DNA from: Tubiluchus corallicola
Taxonomy: Eukaryota; Priapulida; Priapulimorpha; Priapulimorphida; Tubiluchidae
Reading direction: 5' to 3'
Assembly (NCBI GenBank): GCA_030141605.1
Contig: JAQGDQ010000058.1
Coordinates: 298,352-360,351 of the forward strand
DNA length: 62,000 nt
This document shows positions 16,542 through 27,784 of this stretch, in pieces (position 1 is the stretch's first letter; every line of letters starts with the position of its first letter). The notes beneath the pieces were generated by a model that saw only the letters and a list, made by a program, of their open reading frames with translations, was not told where the DNA came from and ran no database searches. The translations under genes were made by a program, and so were the position numbers.

Positions 16542-18321
16542 CAATTTCACCAACACACCAGACTGACTAAGTTGAAGCGATTTGACGCTTTGCGTAAAAT
16601 GTTGCGAAGCGTGACAGACTGCGTAGAAGATGTGCTAGACGTATTAAATTAAAACCCGTTTAAAAGATATAGCGACGAAAGCCACCTTTTTCGTGTAATT
16701 TGTTGTACCATTTACCGTTGTTTGTTGTAGTAAAATTCGTTGAATGGCTTCATTCAAATTTAAAATCATGCATCACGAAATTGGGATTTTTACGCAAAAC
16801 CACTCAAACTGTTATGGTCATTGTTTTATACGGACTGGCTTTCGCTTCTCAAAGTTCGGTTACGAATATTATGAAAATGGCGTAGATCAAGCATTTTGCA
16901 GTTACATTTACAAAGAAACCAAATCCAATACTCTTAATTAAGATTTATTAATTTTTCTGCTCTACCAGAGTTTGTTATTTTTACGCGCAGCTTTTATTAA
17001 AAAGATGTTACAAGAGCATTAGTGAAATTCATTCTATAAAAATATTATTTTTTTGGTGTTTACTGGGGCAAGGTTACAGTTTCCGGACTAATCAGGTCTT
17101 GAGTGTATCGCAAGGACTTATTTACTAAACTGACAGTGATTAGTTATTGATGATTGGCTAAATTTAGAAGTCTATTTTCATATCTTATTTTTTAAACCAT
17201 CTTTTAAATTGGTCAAGTATTGTCGCTAATTTGTGCTACGCGAAACTTCTGCAGCAGAGCGGAAATCTGCTGTCTTGTACAAACACATATGCAAAATACA
17301 AAATACAAACGCATTTGAAAAAGAGGATCTCGTAGAACGTAGCTACGTAGTCAGTTATAAGTTGTTCTACACTAATAATTTATTATTATTATATAAATGT
17401 AGAGAAGTTAAATTATACGTGTTGTTTCACACAATTGAGAAAATGTATTGCTATAATATTTTTTTATATGTTTTTGTTTTACAAAGTACTCCCCTTATAT
17501 TACAGTAGCAAACAAATTATATTTTAGCAAATCAATTTTCACAGCATTGTGTTTCGCTTTTTCTAGTCCTTTTTTCATAATAAAGTAAAATAATAAAATT
17601 TATTTATATTGCCTTCTTACAATAAAACTGTTCAAAGTGTATTACAAGTGTATAAGACGTACCATTTAAACAATAAAATCTCAAAAACCTAAAAGTTGGA
17701 CATTTACTCTTACTTTCAAATTTTCTTCTAGAAGTATTAAAGACTCCTACTACTTTGTTGAATTTTGAAACATGACTTTCTTATCAGCGCATTTCATTTA
17801 GAAGGCATTAAGCGGAACTATAACTGGGCGTACAATAAATTCCTATCCTTGGTTCCATCGTTTTCTGGCGTCAGCGGAATTGCCCGCGGGCTTGCCCACT
17901 TGATGATAAATGACTCCTACTCAGTCATACGCGGCACGTTTCAAACCTTGTATATTATCCTCTGAGTAAACCTCTGACATAACATTGTCGTTATCAAATT
18001 TAGAGTTACCGTTTTAGTTTCGCTACGAACTTACATTAATAACAAGTGTAGTTTGAAGGCTCTGCTTGATTCTTAGTAATCATCGATACAATTCAATTTT
18101 ACGACATTTTTGATGTCACAGTGTTCATCCACGCATTGAAACCTTTTAGTGTTTGCTTTAATGGTATGTAATGATGTTTGAAATTCAGTGTTTTGTAACT
18201 CAACAGCGTAAAACAGCTTTATTTGAAGATGTTATAGTCTTGATCGAACGATTAGCTTCACAGAAATAATCATACGCATATAATGATAAATAGAGTTCTG
18301 ACCTGGTGATTTGCAATTTTA
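16542..18321. other. Intergenic region, no gene recognised
   Basis: AT-rich stretch between copy B and the first EF-hand/chitin-binding gene. Several 60-90 residue open frames lack initiation context, domains or splice partners, and I see nothing I can support as a gene. Confidence 0.55.
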
Positions 18322-20256
18322 ATGTGTATAGCACTGCTACAACAATTGGTAATAATTTTTATAGTGAATAATAAAACAATGATAGTCTTCTTTGCAAGTG
18401 CATTACTGTTGTTAATCGCGAAGGCTGATTCTTGTGGTTGGGGAATTGCGCCTGGGGTTTTATTGTTGTTAATTGGAAAGACTGAATCTTGTGGTTGGGG
18501 GTTCGCACCAGGCGTAGATCAAGTAGGAACAACAACTTTTACTACAGCTACAGCTTTTACTGATGAATTTGGTATCATACCACATGTCGGTACAACTACA
18601 AAACTGCCATTGCCTTACCCTTACATTGAGCATTTGGCAGACTTGTATAATGGCAACAGAGATTTATTAATACATGCTACTTACGACGCTAACGGGGATA
18701 GAAACGTGACTATTGAGGAGTTGAGAGAGGCGCTCGGAAAAGAGGTTGACGATGCCGTGGTGAGGCAAGCTTTCGGCGATACCGACACGAATGGTATGTA
18801 ATTAATTGTGAATCAACGAAGGAGCTTGCTCGTACGAGTATTAAAAATCTACTTTTAAGTTTCTGTGACCGTGTATTAATGTAAACTCACAAAAAACAAT
18901 GTATAAAACAAATATACTAGATGATTTCATTTATCTTGTTGGTATTTCTTCAAGATATGCAATGTTAGTGCATGTGTCTTTGCCTATTGACCCACTCTGT
19001 GAATTGTGTAATTGCACACGTTGGTTGATAGTATGTTATGTAGATAATGTAGTGCTAAAATACCAATTATGACTTTGAGGTTTTTAATACACGTGGGTTA
19101 TTACACTGACACTGGTGTAATAGGCTCTACCATGTCAATCTTCTAACCATTTACTGTGTAAAGGGTGAGTACGGAATAACAGTAATTAGATCGACGAGAC
19201 ATTTTGAAGAATTAAACTGCACCAATTCTGTCCTTTATCAAAAATTGTTAACACACCAACATAATGATTTTACCCAGGTCTTAAATTACTTCTCTCAAAT
19301 TGCTTCGTAAATGAGTTTCTCAGCCGTATCGTTTTTCATCAGTATTACAGTAACTACCGAAATGATGTCAATATAAGCAGCGTTATGTACAGTACTGTTA
19401 TGCTTGGTTGAATGTAGGTCTGGACTAACTCTTTTACCTTTACATTTAGGCGACGAAGTTGTATCTTGCAAGGAATTTCTTGACGCCCCATTTTGGCCTA
19501 GTCACCACAGAAGTGAGATTAGTTGTGGAGGTAAAATATTTACTGTGGAATAAAATAAGCCGTATTAGGTCTAAATATTTGTAAGGTTAGTCAGTCAATT
19601 TTATTTCGATTTTCAATCAAAGTTTTACCATTTTTTGTTTTCCAAAACTGTAAAAAAATCAACATGAAATTCTAGTGGGCATGTACTTTATATTATGTAT
19701 AAAATTATGTAAAGAATGGAAATCAAGAGATTCGTAAGTAGAAGATGTGGAAAGTGCTAAAATTAAACCAGTGCCAATGCCAGTATAATGTTGCCGAATT
19801 CAGTTACTCAACACTTGACATTCGCCAACATTTTATTGGCACAGACTGAGTGCTTATTTAATTTGAGCAAAACAAACCAATAAATTTTTCTAATTTTAGA
19901 AAAATGCGTTCAGTCAGTTAGTGGAAGCTTCGACTATAAGTACTATACTGAATACTACTTTTGCCTTGTTTTCATGCAAAATTTATTCAACAGGAAACAT
20001 ATTCCTTTTTATGACATTAACTATATTTTCTTGCATTGTAAAACTTTTTCCTACTTTTCCAGACAAAGTTGAAACCTCGCCAATGGAATTTTCTTGTCCA
20101 AAGCTATTTGGATTGTACACCGATCCGAGAGATTGTTCTAAATGGTTTATGTGTTCTTGGGGGCGGCGGTATCACATGAATTGTCCGCCAGGATTGCATT
20201 TTGACAGTCGACTTAAAGTCTGCAATCACGCCAGCACCGTTAGATGCAATTTTTAA
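18322..20256 (+). CDS. Secreted EF-hand plus chitin-binding type-2 protein, copy 1
   Basis: Three exons, 18322-18793, 19450-19530 and 20063-20256, join in frame to 248 residues. Signal-peptide logic favours the internal Met at 18379 (229 residues), since it directly precedes a hydrophobic core ending AKADS. Next come two copies of CGWG..PGV, a Thr-rich spacer, and an EF-hand pair with loops DANGDRNVTIEE and DTNGDEVVSCKE; the first ends in Glu and both have non-Gly at loop position 6. A C-terminal peritrophin-A/CBM14 domain follows, with six Cys from FSCPKLFGLY to VRCNF. It is probably an extracellular protein binding calcium and chitin or a related glycan. An intron interrupts the second EF loop after Asn, as in its paralogue at 22707-24796. 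The domain identities are strong; the ligands are inferred. Confidence 0.9.
18403..18516 (+). repeat. In-frame 57-bp tandem duplication in exon 1
   Basis: 18403-18459 and 18460-18516 are imperfect tandem copies of exactly 57 bases (19 codons). Each encodes LLLLI-(A/G)-K-x-(D/E)-SCGWG-x-APGV. The protein therefore repeats its signal-peptide core together with the CGWG motif. The paralogue at 22707-24796 carries a single CGWG motif. Confidence 0.92.
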
Positions 20257-20370
20257 TAACACTGTGTTCACAAGCTAGTGTTGCACCACAGTATTAGTCA
20301 GAAAAATAAGTCTTCAGGAAATGTTATTCCTGCAGTGTTGTGATTATCATATATTTTATTTATTTTTTAT

Positions 20371-20376
20371 AATAAA
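20371..20376 (+). terminator. Poly(A) signal of EF-hand/chitin-binding copy 1
   Basis: Canonical AATAAA 115 bases after the stop codon at 20254-20256. Assigned by position only. Confidence 0.6.
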
Positions 20377-22194
20377 AATATCACTGCTGAAGTAATTTTT
20401 GCACATTTGCATTATTTACTTGTCGCCTTAGTTTGATAAAGGTGGTAAGGGCACAAAAAAGGGACACAATCTTGTACGGGATAGCTAACTTCTATGACAA
20501 ACAGCAAGACAAACAACTTGTCCATTTATCGTCGAGGTCCTTGGTATACGAAGCCGTTCCAATTACATTAAAGGAAAACCGGATGACTGTGTAAACATGA
20601 GTTCAGAATAAAGAATGCTCTAAAATTTCGAAAACTACAATAGCTTTTTTTAAATCAAAACTTAGATTAAATAATAATTACCTCAAATACTCAAATTTCG
20701 TTAAACTTTCAAAGCCACGCGCGGCTCATTAAATCTACCAAGATTGGCAACCGCGCCTTTCTGTCACATTCGCGTGGCCGACAAATTAAAAGCGGTACCG
20801 CGATAATCATGGTCATGAACTGCAGTGTTAATCTCTGACGCCATATGACGTAGAGTCCATTTTCGTGGCATCACGCGTTTAAGCAGTAACACTTACGCAA
20901 GCGTGCTTGATGTGCAAGTTAAGATGCCTGCAATTGCACAAACTGTGGTTAGTTTCTGACGTAAGCAATAGCTATGTGTACGGTTGCCGTTAATAAACTT
21001 TCTAAGCTAATTATTCAAATATAAGAAACTGTTGATAACTTTTATAGGCAAGAAAATGTATATTTTCCACAATAAATTAAAATGAGACCTTAGCCTAAAC
21101 AATCGTCCGGTTTTTCTTATTTTAAAATTTTTGAGTTTGCTAAAACTGAAACTGTAAATACGCCTAAATTAATGTAAAACTGCCAAGAAAAGTCGTGATA
21201 CAATCGACAATTTTATACGTTTTACACGTCAAATGTAGACACAGGAAAGTTCAAATGTGACTTAGGCAAGTCAAATGTAGATGCATTACTTTGAATAAAT
21301 CAGTAATTAACTTATTTAAGTGCAAATCACAAAAAGATAAAACCAAATTAAATTATATTTTACGGTCATGGTGCTATCGGCAGCATCAGTTTTTATATAT
21401 TATATTTAATTAATTTGCAACTATTTGTGTGGATGCTAATACGTTTTTCATATGTAAAGAAAATGTTTATGTGATAAGAACACTTAAAAGCGTTGTACAT
21501 AAATAAGTTAACAATTATACAATCAATAATATAAACACCGTTTTATTTGTGAACGTTTTACAAAAACATTTTTTTGGATAAGTAATGAAATCTGCAAAAT
21601 TAAACTTGTAATCAAAAATAAACAACAAACATAAACAAATATACTATACTAAAATACCTAATAATGGACTAATAATAGACCTATACTAATGCGTTATAGC
21701 ATCATTAATACCAAGGCTTCACACAAGTACGTGTGGGAAATGGAAAACAGTGAGTTTTATAAGACAATTGTATCACGATTGCATTACAAACATCTTTTTG
21801 AAGCGTGTTGGCCTTGAATCGCAATTTTTCATGTAAAAAGCAAAAAACCCCGTTGATTAAGACAGTATTATTTTTTAGGTCGGTGGCGGGGTACATAATG
21901 CTCTGCTCTGTCAATTAGCAGAACAGCTAATGATTGCATTATATATAATAGCGAGCGCTAATTAAACCCAAAGATAAAAAAAAATTCATGCAACCAAGGA
22001 ACTTTCAAAAGAAAGTTTGATTTGGCCATAGACAAAGCAAAACAAAATATTTGTTGTAGACAATTGTATCCGTCCGTACTTTGTGTGGCCGCTGTAGATG
22101 TTTTAAGTACAACGACTTTTTATAATATATTTATTTTATCCGTTTATGTACATAGGTACTTTATATATATGATATATATATATATATTATATAT

Positions 22195-22356
22195 AATAAT
22201 AATTATATGTATATTTTTAACTATCTATATAATTAGATAATTATCTCTAATATATTATATTATATTAGATATAATATGATATATATACATTATAGACAAT
22301 ATAGAGATAATTATCTAATTATATATATAGTTAAAAATACACATATAATTATTATT
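22195..22356. repeat. Long AT inverted repeat (hairpin/cruciform)
   Basis: Arms of about 55 bases at 22195-22249 and 22302-22356 are near-perfect reverse complements, with shared core TTTTTAACTAT / ATAGTTAAAAA and GATAATTATCT. The roughly 50-base spacer is itself AT-palindromic. It lies 350 bases upstream of the second EF-hand gene. It may be a fold-back element or an AT-rich palindrome; no target duplication was identified. Confidence 0.85.
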
Positions 22357-22706
22357 GTGTAGTATTATGTTATATTACTTTATACATGTATGTCACTTGT
22401 ACCCTGTAGCAATGATTTTAACAAGACTTATATTGTTCTCCATAACTTCGTAATTTCCTAAACGGAAACTTAGCTGAACCACGAAGAGTCGTGCGCCCCC
22501 AGGGCATTGAGTGTGCACGAATTTGGCTTTTGCACCACTAACTGTTTTGCGTCACGTCTGTATTTCTGTGGTTAATGGTCGTGTAACAGGCTGTTGACAT
22601 GTCTTGAAGTACAGACAGTTCAGTGAAATCATACCGTACAGTGAACAAGTTTTAGTGAAGTAACCATGTTATGAAAAAAACTACAAAGTACAGATACATA
22701 TAAACG

Positions 22707-24796
22707 ATGGTGTTTCATAGAGATGGAATCAGTTTTGCGTTTATGTTCTTGTTCAGAATAATCAGCAGGTGTAATTCGTGTGGGTGGGGCGCTGGGCCAG
22801 GCATACCAGTTGCAACTCAACCTTCAATTGTATTCCCTACGGATAAATTCGTAGTCGAAGCTACTGTGGAGCGTCGTGGGGAAGACGATCATACTACCTC
22901 AAGCCTCGCCCCAACGACAATGTCGTCTACTGTGGTACCTGACCCTTACTCCTACATCTACGTAATGGCGGACAAGTTTCAAGAAAGGCCTGAACTACTA
23001 ATCTATGACACCTTCGACACTAACAAAGATGGAGAAGTCACGCTTCTCGAAATGCTGAATACACTGGAAGAATTCAGCATGGTATCACAACAAGCATTTA
23101 GTGATGCTGATATCAACGGTATGTTTGCTTGGCCGCATAAATTTTGGTAGACGAGAATGTAAACTCAATGGCAATAATTAAAGCACAAGAAAACACCATT
23201 CCTAAACAAAGCTTAAAATTCGTCTTGAAATTTTATATCACTTACATGCTGTCTTATTGCATACAGCAGTTGCATTAACAGTACTGTATAAAACTATAAG
23301 TCGTTTGAAACAAGTTTAGATAACATTGGATAAAGTTTCAAAAACAATTAGAGTGTTCGCACACTCTACACTAACAAAACAAAAAATATTAATTACTTAG
23401 TCAACTAATTAGTTAGTCAACTAGCCAAACCCCGCAAAAAGAATTTTGTGCCTAAACTCACAACAAAAACCTACACCACACCACACCACACAACTACCCA
23501 CCACCCCACTCACAACTCACCACCCACACAACACCACACCAACCTAACGTGTAACTTGAATACTGCATTTACCAGCGTTGATGGTTTGTTTGTCTGTCTG
23601 TTTTTACCTGTTTGACTCCTTAAAATATTTCGAACACAGGTGCTAAGTACTACATTTATCACCTATATAGGTTGTTCTAATTTAGTAGCAAAAATTATTG
23701 TAAGTTCCACCTTATTTCCAGATTTGCGTAATTGAAAATTTTTTTGCATTGCGCAAATTAATAATGTGATTGGCGTTTATTAATGAAATTAACAGCGCTG
23801 AAATTAACAGGTGATGGAGCTGTAACGTGCCAGGAATTTCTTGATGCTCCATTTTGGCCGCCTCAGCACAGAGACCAGATTAAATGCACAGGTAACTTTT
23901 TGCATTAGTTATCCTAACGTCTGTGGAAAAGTGTGTGGATTAGTTCTAATGTCTGTATAAGATGCATAGTGCGCACAAGAACTAACATGAGTTGCGAAAA
24001 AGACTTATTTTATTACCGTTATTAATAAGAAGTGTCATTGGCTGTAAATAAAGGTAGGTTGATTGACTGAGTTTAGCCGATTTACGTTACGCATGCGCAA
24101 CTACAGCTTTTTGCTTCTAATGATGCTTCTTTTTTGTGCTACTATTCCTCTTTTTGTTCAACATTTGATTATCAAAAAACTGTTTAGCAATCGTTTTAGT
24201 TGTTACTTTTTGTTAAAAGTTTGTTTATGAAATTCTACAAGTTCCATCATTGCCATGATCTGCTGATACTTATGTCGGACAAAATGCAGCGCTAAAAGAA
24301 CTGTCGGCAAAATTTGGAATGGCAATTCATATTTTTTTTAAATTGACATTTATGAGGTGAAACAAATATTAATTTACTTTAATTAATTAGATTAAACAGA
24401 ATTAAATTAAATTAACCGTCATTCAAACTCACAATTCAGCAGAGCTTTGGAAAACTCGGTGCCGCGACTCCTAAGAAATCAATTAAATGCGAAATACGAA
24501 ATTGTTATGCATACTGGATTTGAGACATGGCAACGTTTTCTTGTGTTTTTGTCGTTTCAGATAATATTCAAATGTCTGCAGCTTTCTCCTTAGCTCATCT
24601 CAGGGATTTTATTGCTTCGAGAGGATTCAGTTGTCCTGCCCCGTTTGGGTCATACCCGAACAAAAATGACTGTTCCAGGTGGTGGGTGTGTTCTTGGGGG
24701 CAGGCTACGCACCGGAGATGTCACACAGGATTGTTGTTTGATAGTCAACTTAAAATTTGCAATTATGCCAATGTCGTCAATTGTAATTCTAAATAA
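22707..24796 (+). CDS. Secreted EF-hand plus chitin-binding type-2 protein, copy 2
   Basis: Three exons, 22707-23118, 23811-23891 and 24561-24796, join to 729 bases, 242 residues. It is a paralogue of the gene at 18322-20256: the middle exon is exactly 81 bases in both and intron phases match. The N-terminus has a moderately hydrophobic segment (ISFAFMFLFRII) and then a single SCGWGAGPG motif. A Ser/Thr-rich spacer leads to an EF-hand pair with canonical loops DTNKDGEVTLLE and DINGDGAVTCQE, closer to consensus than copy 1. The third exon adds a linker and a six-Cys peritrophin-A/CBM14 domain (FSCPAPFGSY to VVNCNSK). Likely extracellular, binding calcium and chitin-like glycans. The stop codon lies within an AATAAA (24792-24797), so the 3' UTR may be very short, or a later signal is used. 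Confidence 0.89.
23461..23546 (+). repeat. C/A-only tract in intron 1 of EF-hand copy 2
   Basis: Roughly 86 bases composed almost entirely of C and A (CACCACACC-type words) with very few T and no G. It lies between exons 1 and 2. Strong strand asymmetry marks it as an expanded simple-sequence tract. Confidence 0.85.
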
Positions 24797-26822
24797 ATAT
24801 AAGCATCAGGAGAATTTGTGTACAATACTGTCTGCAATATATATAAATATATAAAAGATTGTCTGTCTACCCGTCTGTCTTTTATACACGCCCCCATGCT
24901 GCAGCATACTTCCAAATGTGGTATACCATAAGAACCAGCACGGTCGCAAAAAGCTTTTAAGCTATGTCAGTTTAAGTCACCGCCCCTTTACAATTCGGCC
25001 GCCAATCTGTGTGTTCTTTAGCACGATCACATATGCTGCAGCCTACGCCCAAATGTGATTTACCATCAGAAGCAGCATGGCATTTGGAAGGTTTTAGGCT
25101 ATGTCAACTAGATCACCGCCCCCATAGCACGAAAATGGCATTTTGGGACATTTTGCCAAATATAATGCCCACGATATACTATAACAACCAACATAATCCC
25201 AGCATTTCAAATATACATATTGTTTTCACTTGATAGATCACATCAAATTAGCCTAATGCCAAAGCTGAAGAGTAAGCCTTCCATTAGTGAAGTTTTCTTG
25301 TGAAGCTGTGACGTTTGTAACGAGACAAATTCGGACATGGGTATACGTACCTAGTGTAATGATATAACAGACTTGTTTATATTTATATATATTATAATAT
25401 AGGATTAGGTCTATTTCAAGAAATGTATTTTTTAATATTAAAATATTTTTCATGTAGGAATTACATTTATTTAAGCATTTATTTGTAATTATCAGGGCGA
25501 GGAATTCAATACACAATCGGCTCAATAGTTAGTAATACGGTCAGAAACAACTGGGGCGCTGGCGTGATGTTTGAATCTATGCTAGGGCTTGTGAGCTTTT
25601 TAACTACAACCAAACAATATTTAATTTAGAACAATAGAACAACCATTCGAATACACGGCATAATGTAAAAAAACAGGCCTAACTAACAAAAGTCTGAAAA
25701 TGATTATATTCTTTTGGTGAAGGATGTCACAGTTCGTGTGCGACCAAGAATTCGTAATTCGCTTAATGCAACTTGAACAGGCGTACCAATAACAGTTTTA
25801 AATAACAGTCTTGTCCTATAAAGTATACTGCAAAACGATTATTAACAAAAGGTAAACATTTTATAATAACAATAATAGTTGTTAATTTTAGAATTTGCCT
25901 CAGTAGTGTTGTCGCCGACTTGCCCCGCAATATATACGTATTTACATACATGTATATATATGTATATATGTATATATTGTATGTATATATGTATATGTAT
26001 ATATATATATGTATATACATGTATATATACATGTCTATATATATATGGAAAACGCATTGGAGAAAACTCAAAAGAGACGTACACGAGCTTAGCCCTTCTT
26101 GCGGATCCTGCATTGATGTGCACTTTGAAACAATGTCTCAGTGCTCAGGGCTGTTCTTGTCAGTTGTTCTAAAATTATTTAAGAACTGTTATCAACTGCA
26201 GAACACCCTGTTTTGCAAAAACAAGATTTCTTCTCAAAACCAGCCAGCTTTAGAACTACGAGGCCATGACTTCAAACTTTTCAATGAATATAACCGAATC
26301 AACATCCGTTCCCATTTTTTGCTTTACGAACGGCCCTCGTTCACTCTCAGCTGGAACCCGGTCTCTGCTGATTTTGCAAATACGTAATAATGTACATAAT
26401 ATTGATAAATTTAAAATGAATATTAGAAGAGACCGTATACATGTCTCACAACTTTTATTAGCGTGAACCGCTCGCGAAATTACACAAGTATTTTTATAGG
26501 CACATAGCAACTTATTCTAACTTTTGTTTTGTCCCGTCCCTACTTTATCATATTCTGTTCTATTCAGTTTTTTGTCATGCCCTTTTTGTTCTGCTCTATG
26601 TTTTATTGTATACAGTTCAACTGTGTTGAAATCTATTCCTTTTTCCACTATAAATTTATTTATTTTCATCAGATCATTTTTAGAAATTAGCCTGCGAAAT
26701 TGAATGAGAACGTACATATAAACCGCTACAACAATTTTATTTCAAATAAATTCAAAAGTGAAGAAAAATTTACACGCAGTTATGTGGGTATATGTCACCA
26801 GAGAATATAGTGTCCGCTAGAC
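24797..26822. other. Intergenic region with tandem and TA/TG repeats
   Basis: A diverged tandem pair occupies about 24890-25130: ATGCTGCAGC..CCAAATGTG recurs at a 135-base offset. A TATATGTA-type simple repeat spans 25928-26047. No recognised exon. Overlapping frames on both strands across the simple repeat are composition artefacts. Confidence 0.55.
25928..26047. repeat. TA/TG/CA alternating simple repeat
   Basis: About 120 bases of TATATGTA and TACATG words, fully alternating purine-pyrimidine and partly palindromic. It creates long Tyr/Ile/Met-rich open frames on both strands, none of them real genes. Confidence 0.9.
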
Positions 26823-26906
26823 CAGTGGTTCCCAAAGTAGGGGTAAATTACCCCCGGGGGTAATATGGTTGGGGGGGGTAACGGGCACCCCTCTGAAAAT
26901 TTTTAA

Positions 26907-27128
<222 letters not shown>

Positions 27129-27171
27129 CTGAGATTTTGTTGTTGTCATTCATTTCTTCTTGTTTTCGTTT

Positions 27172-27224
27172 GTTCGAGTAATAATTACTCGAACGAACCT
27201 GCTCACTCAGTAATGAGCAGGTTC
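27172..27224. other. Two adjacent perfect hairpins inside the hAT element
   Basis: The first hairpin pairs GTTCGAGTAAT (27172-27182) with ATTACTCGAAC (27184-27194) around one base. The second pairs GAACCTGCTCA (27195-27205) with TGAGCAGGTTC (27214-27224) around an eight-base loop. They abut exactly, just after the transposase stop. They may be subterminal transposase-binding structures of the element. Confidence 0.8.
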
Positions 27225-27784
27225 AGTAATTGTAATTCTTGTTTTGGCAACAACAACACCTGGAAATTTATTTATGTCACGAGCAAACATAAATAATTTT
27301 GCTTGCTTGTGCCATGTACGTGTGTTTACTTTTTGAGTTGGAGAAGTAGTACTAGGTGGGGGGTAATGGACACGACCGGGTTTCCCGATTTGAGTAACTG
27401 CGCTAGACGAAGCCCTGTGGGATATTACATTTTCTAATGTCACCTACAAGGCATATGTCACATCAAGACACCTACAAAAATTTATACGCTTACAACTTAT
27501 TTAATTTCTTGACAGTGATGCTTTGCTTGTAAGATGCACAAACAAATGGCACAAATATTTGTTTCATTTTTCAAACTAAGAAGGATCCGTTCTACCTACT
27601 CAGTTTACTTTTTCCTGTTATACGTTAAAATTACGTCAACTTGGGTTTGTTTCCTGATATGACATGTTCCTAGTTCTTATTCCAATGAACTGTCTATATG
27701 CGTACTAACTTAGATAAATCGTGTTATAAACGTAAAAATTAATCTAAGTTACGCTGTATTAGGTTAACGCGTTAAGAAATCATA

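Larger units (their letters stand above)
20257..22706. other. Intergenic region with poly(A) signal and AT-rich cruciform
   Basis: An AATAAA at 20371-20376 is the likely poly(A) signal of the upstream gene. A strong AT inverted repeat lies at 22195-22356. Otherwise no exon, RNA gene or transposon ends are recognised. Confidence 0.55.

Noticed and set aside
25763-26510. Several overlapping frames of 66-155 codons on both strands
   Set aside because: They run through the TA/TG simple repeat; Tyr/Ile/Met runs on both strands mark them as artefacts.
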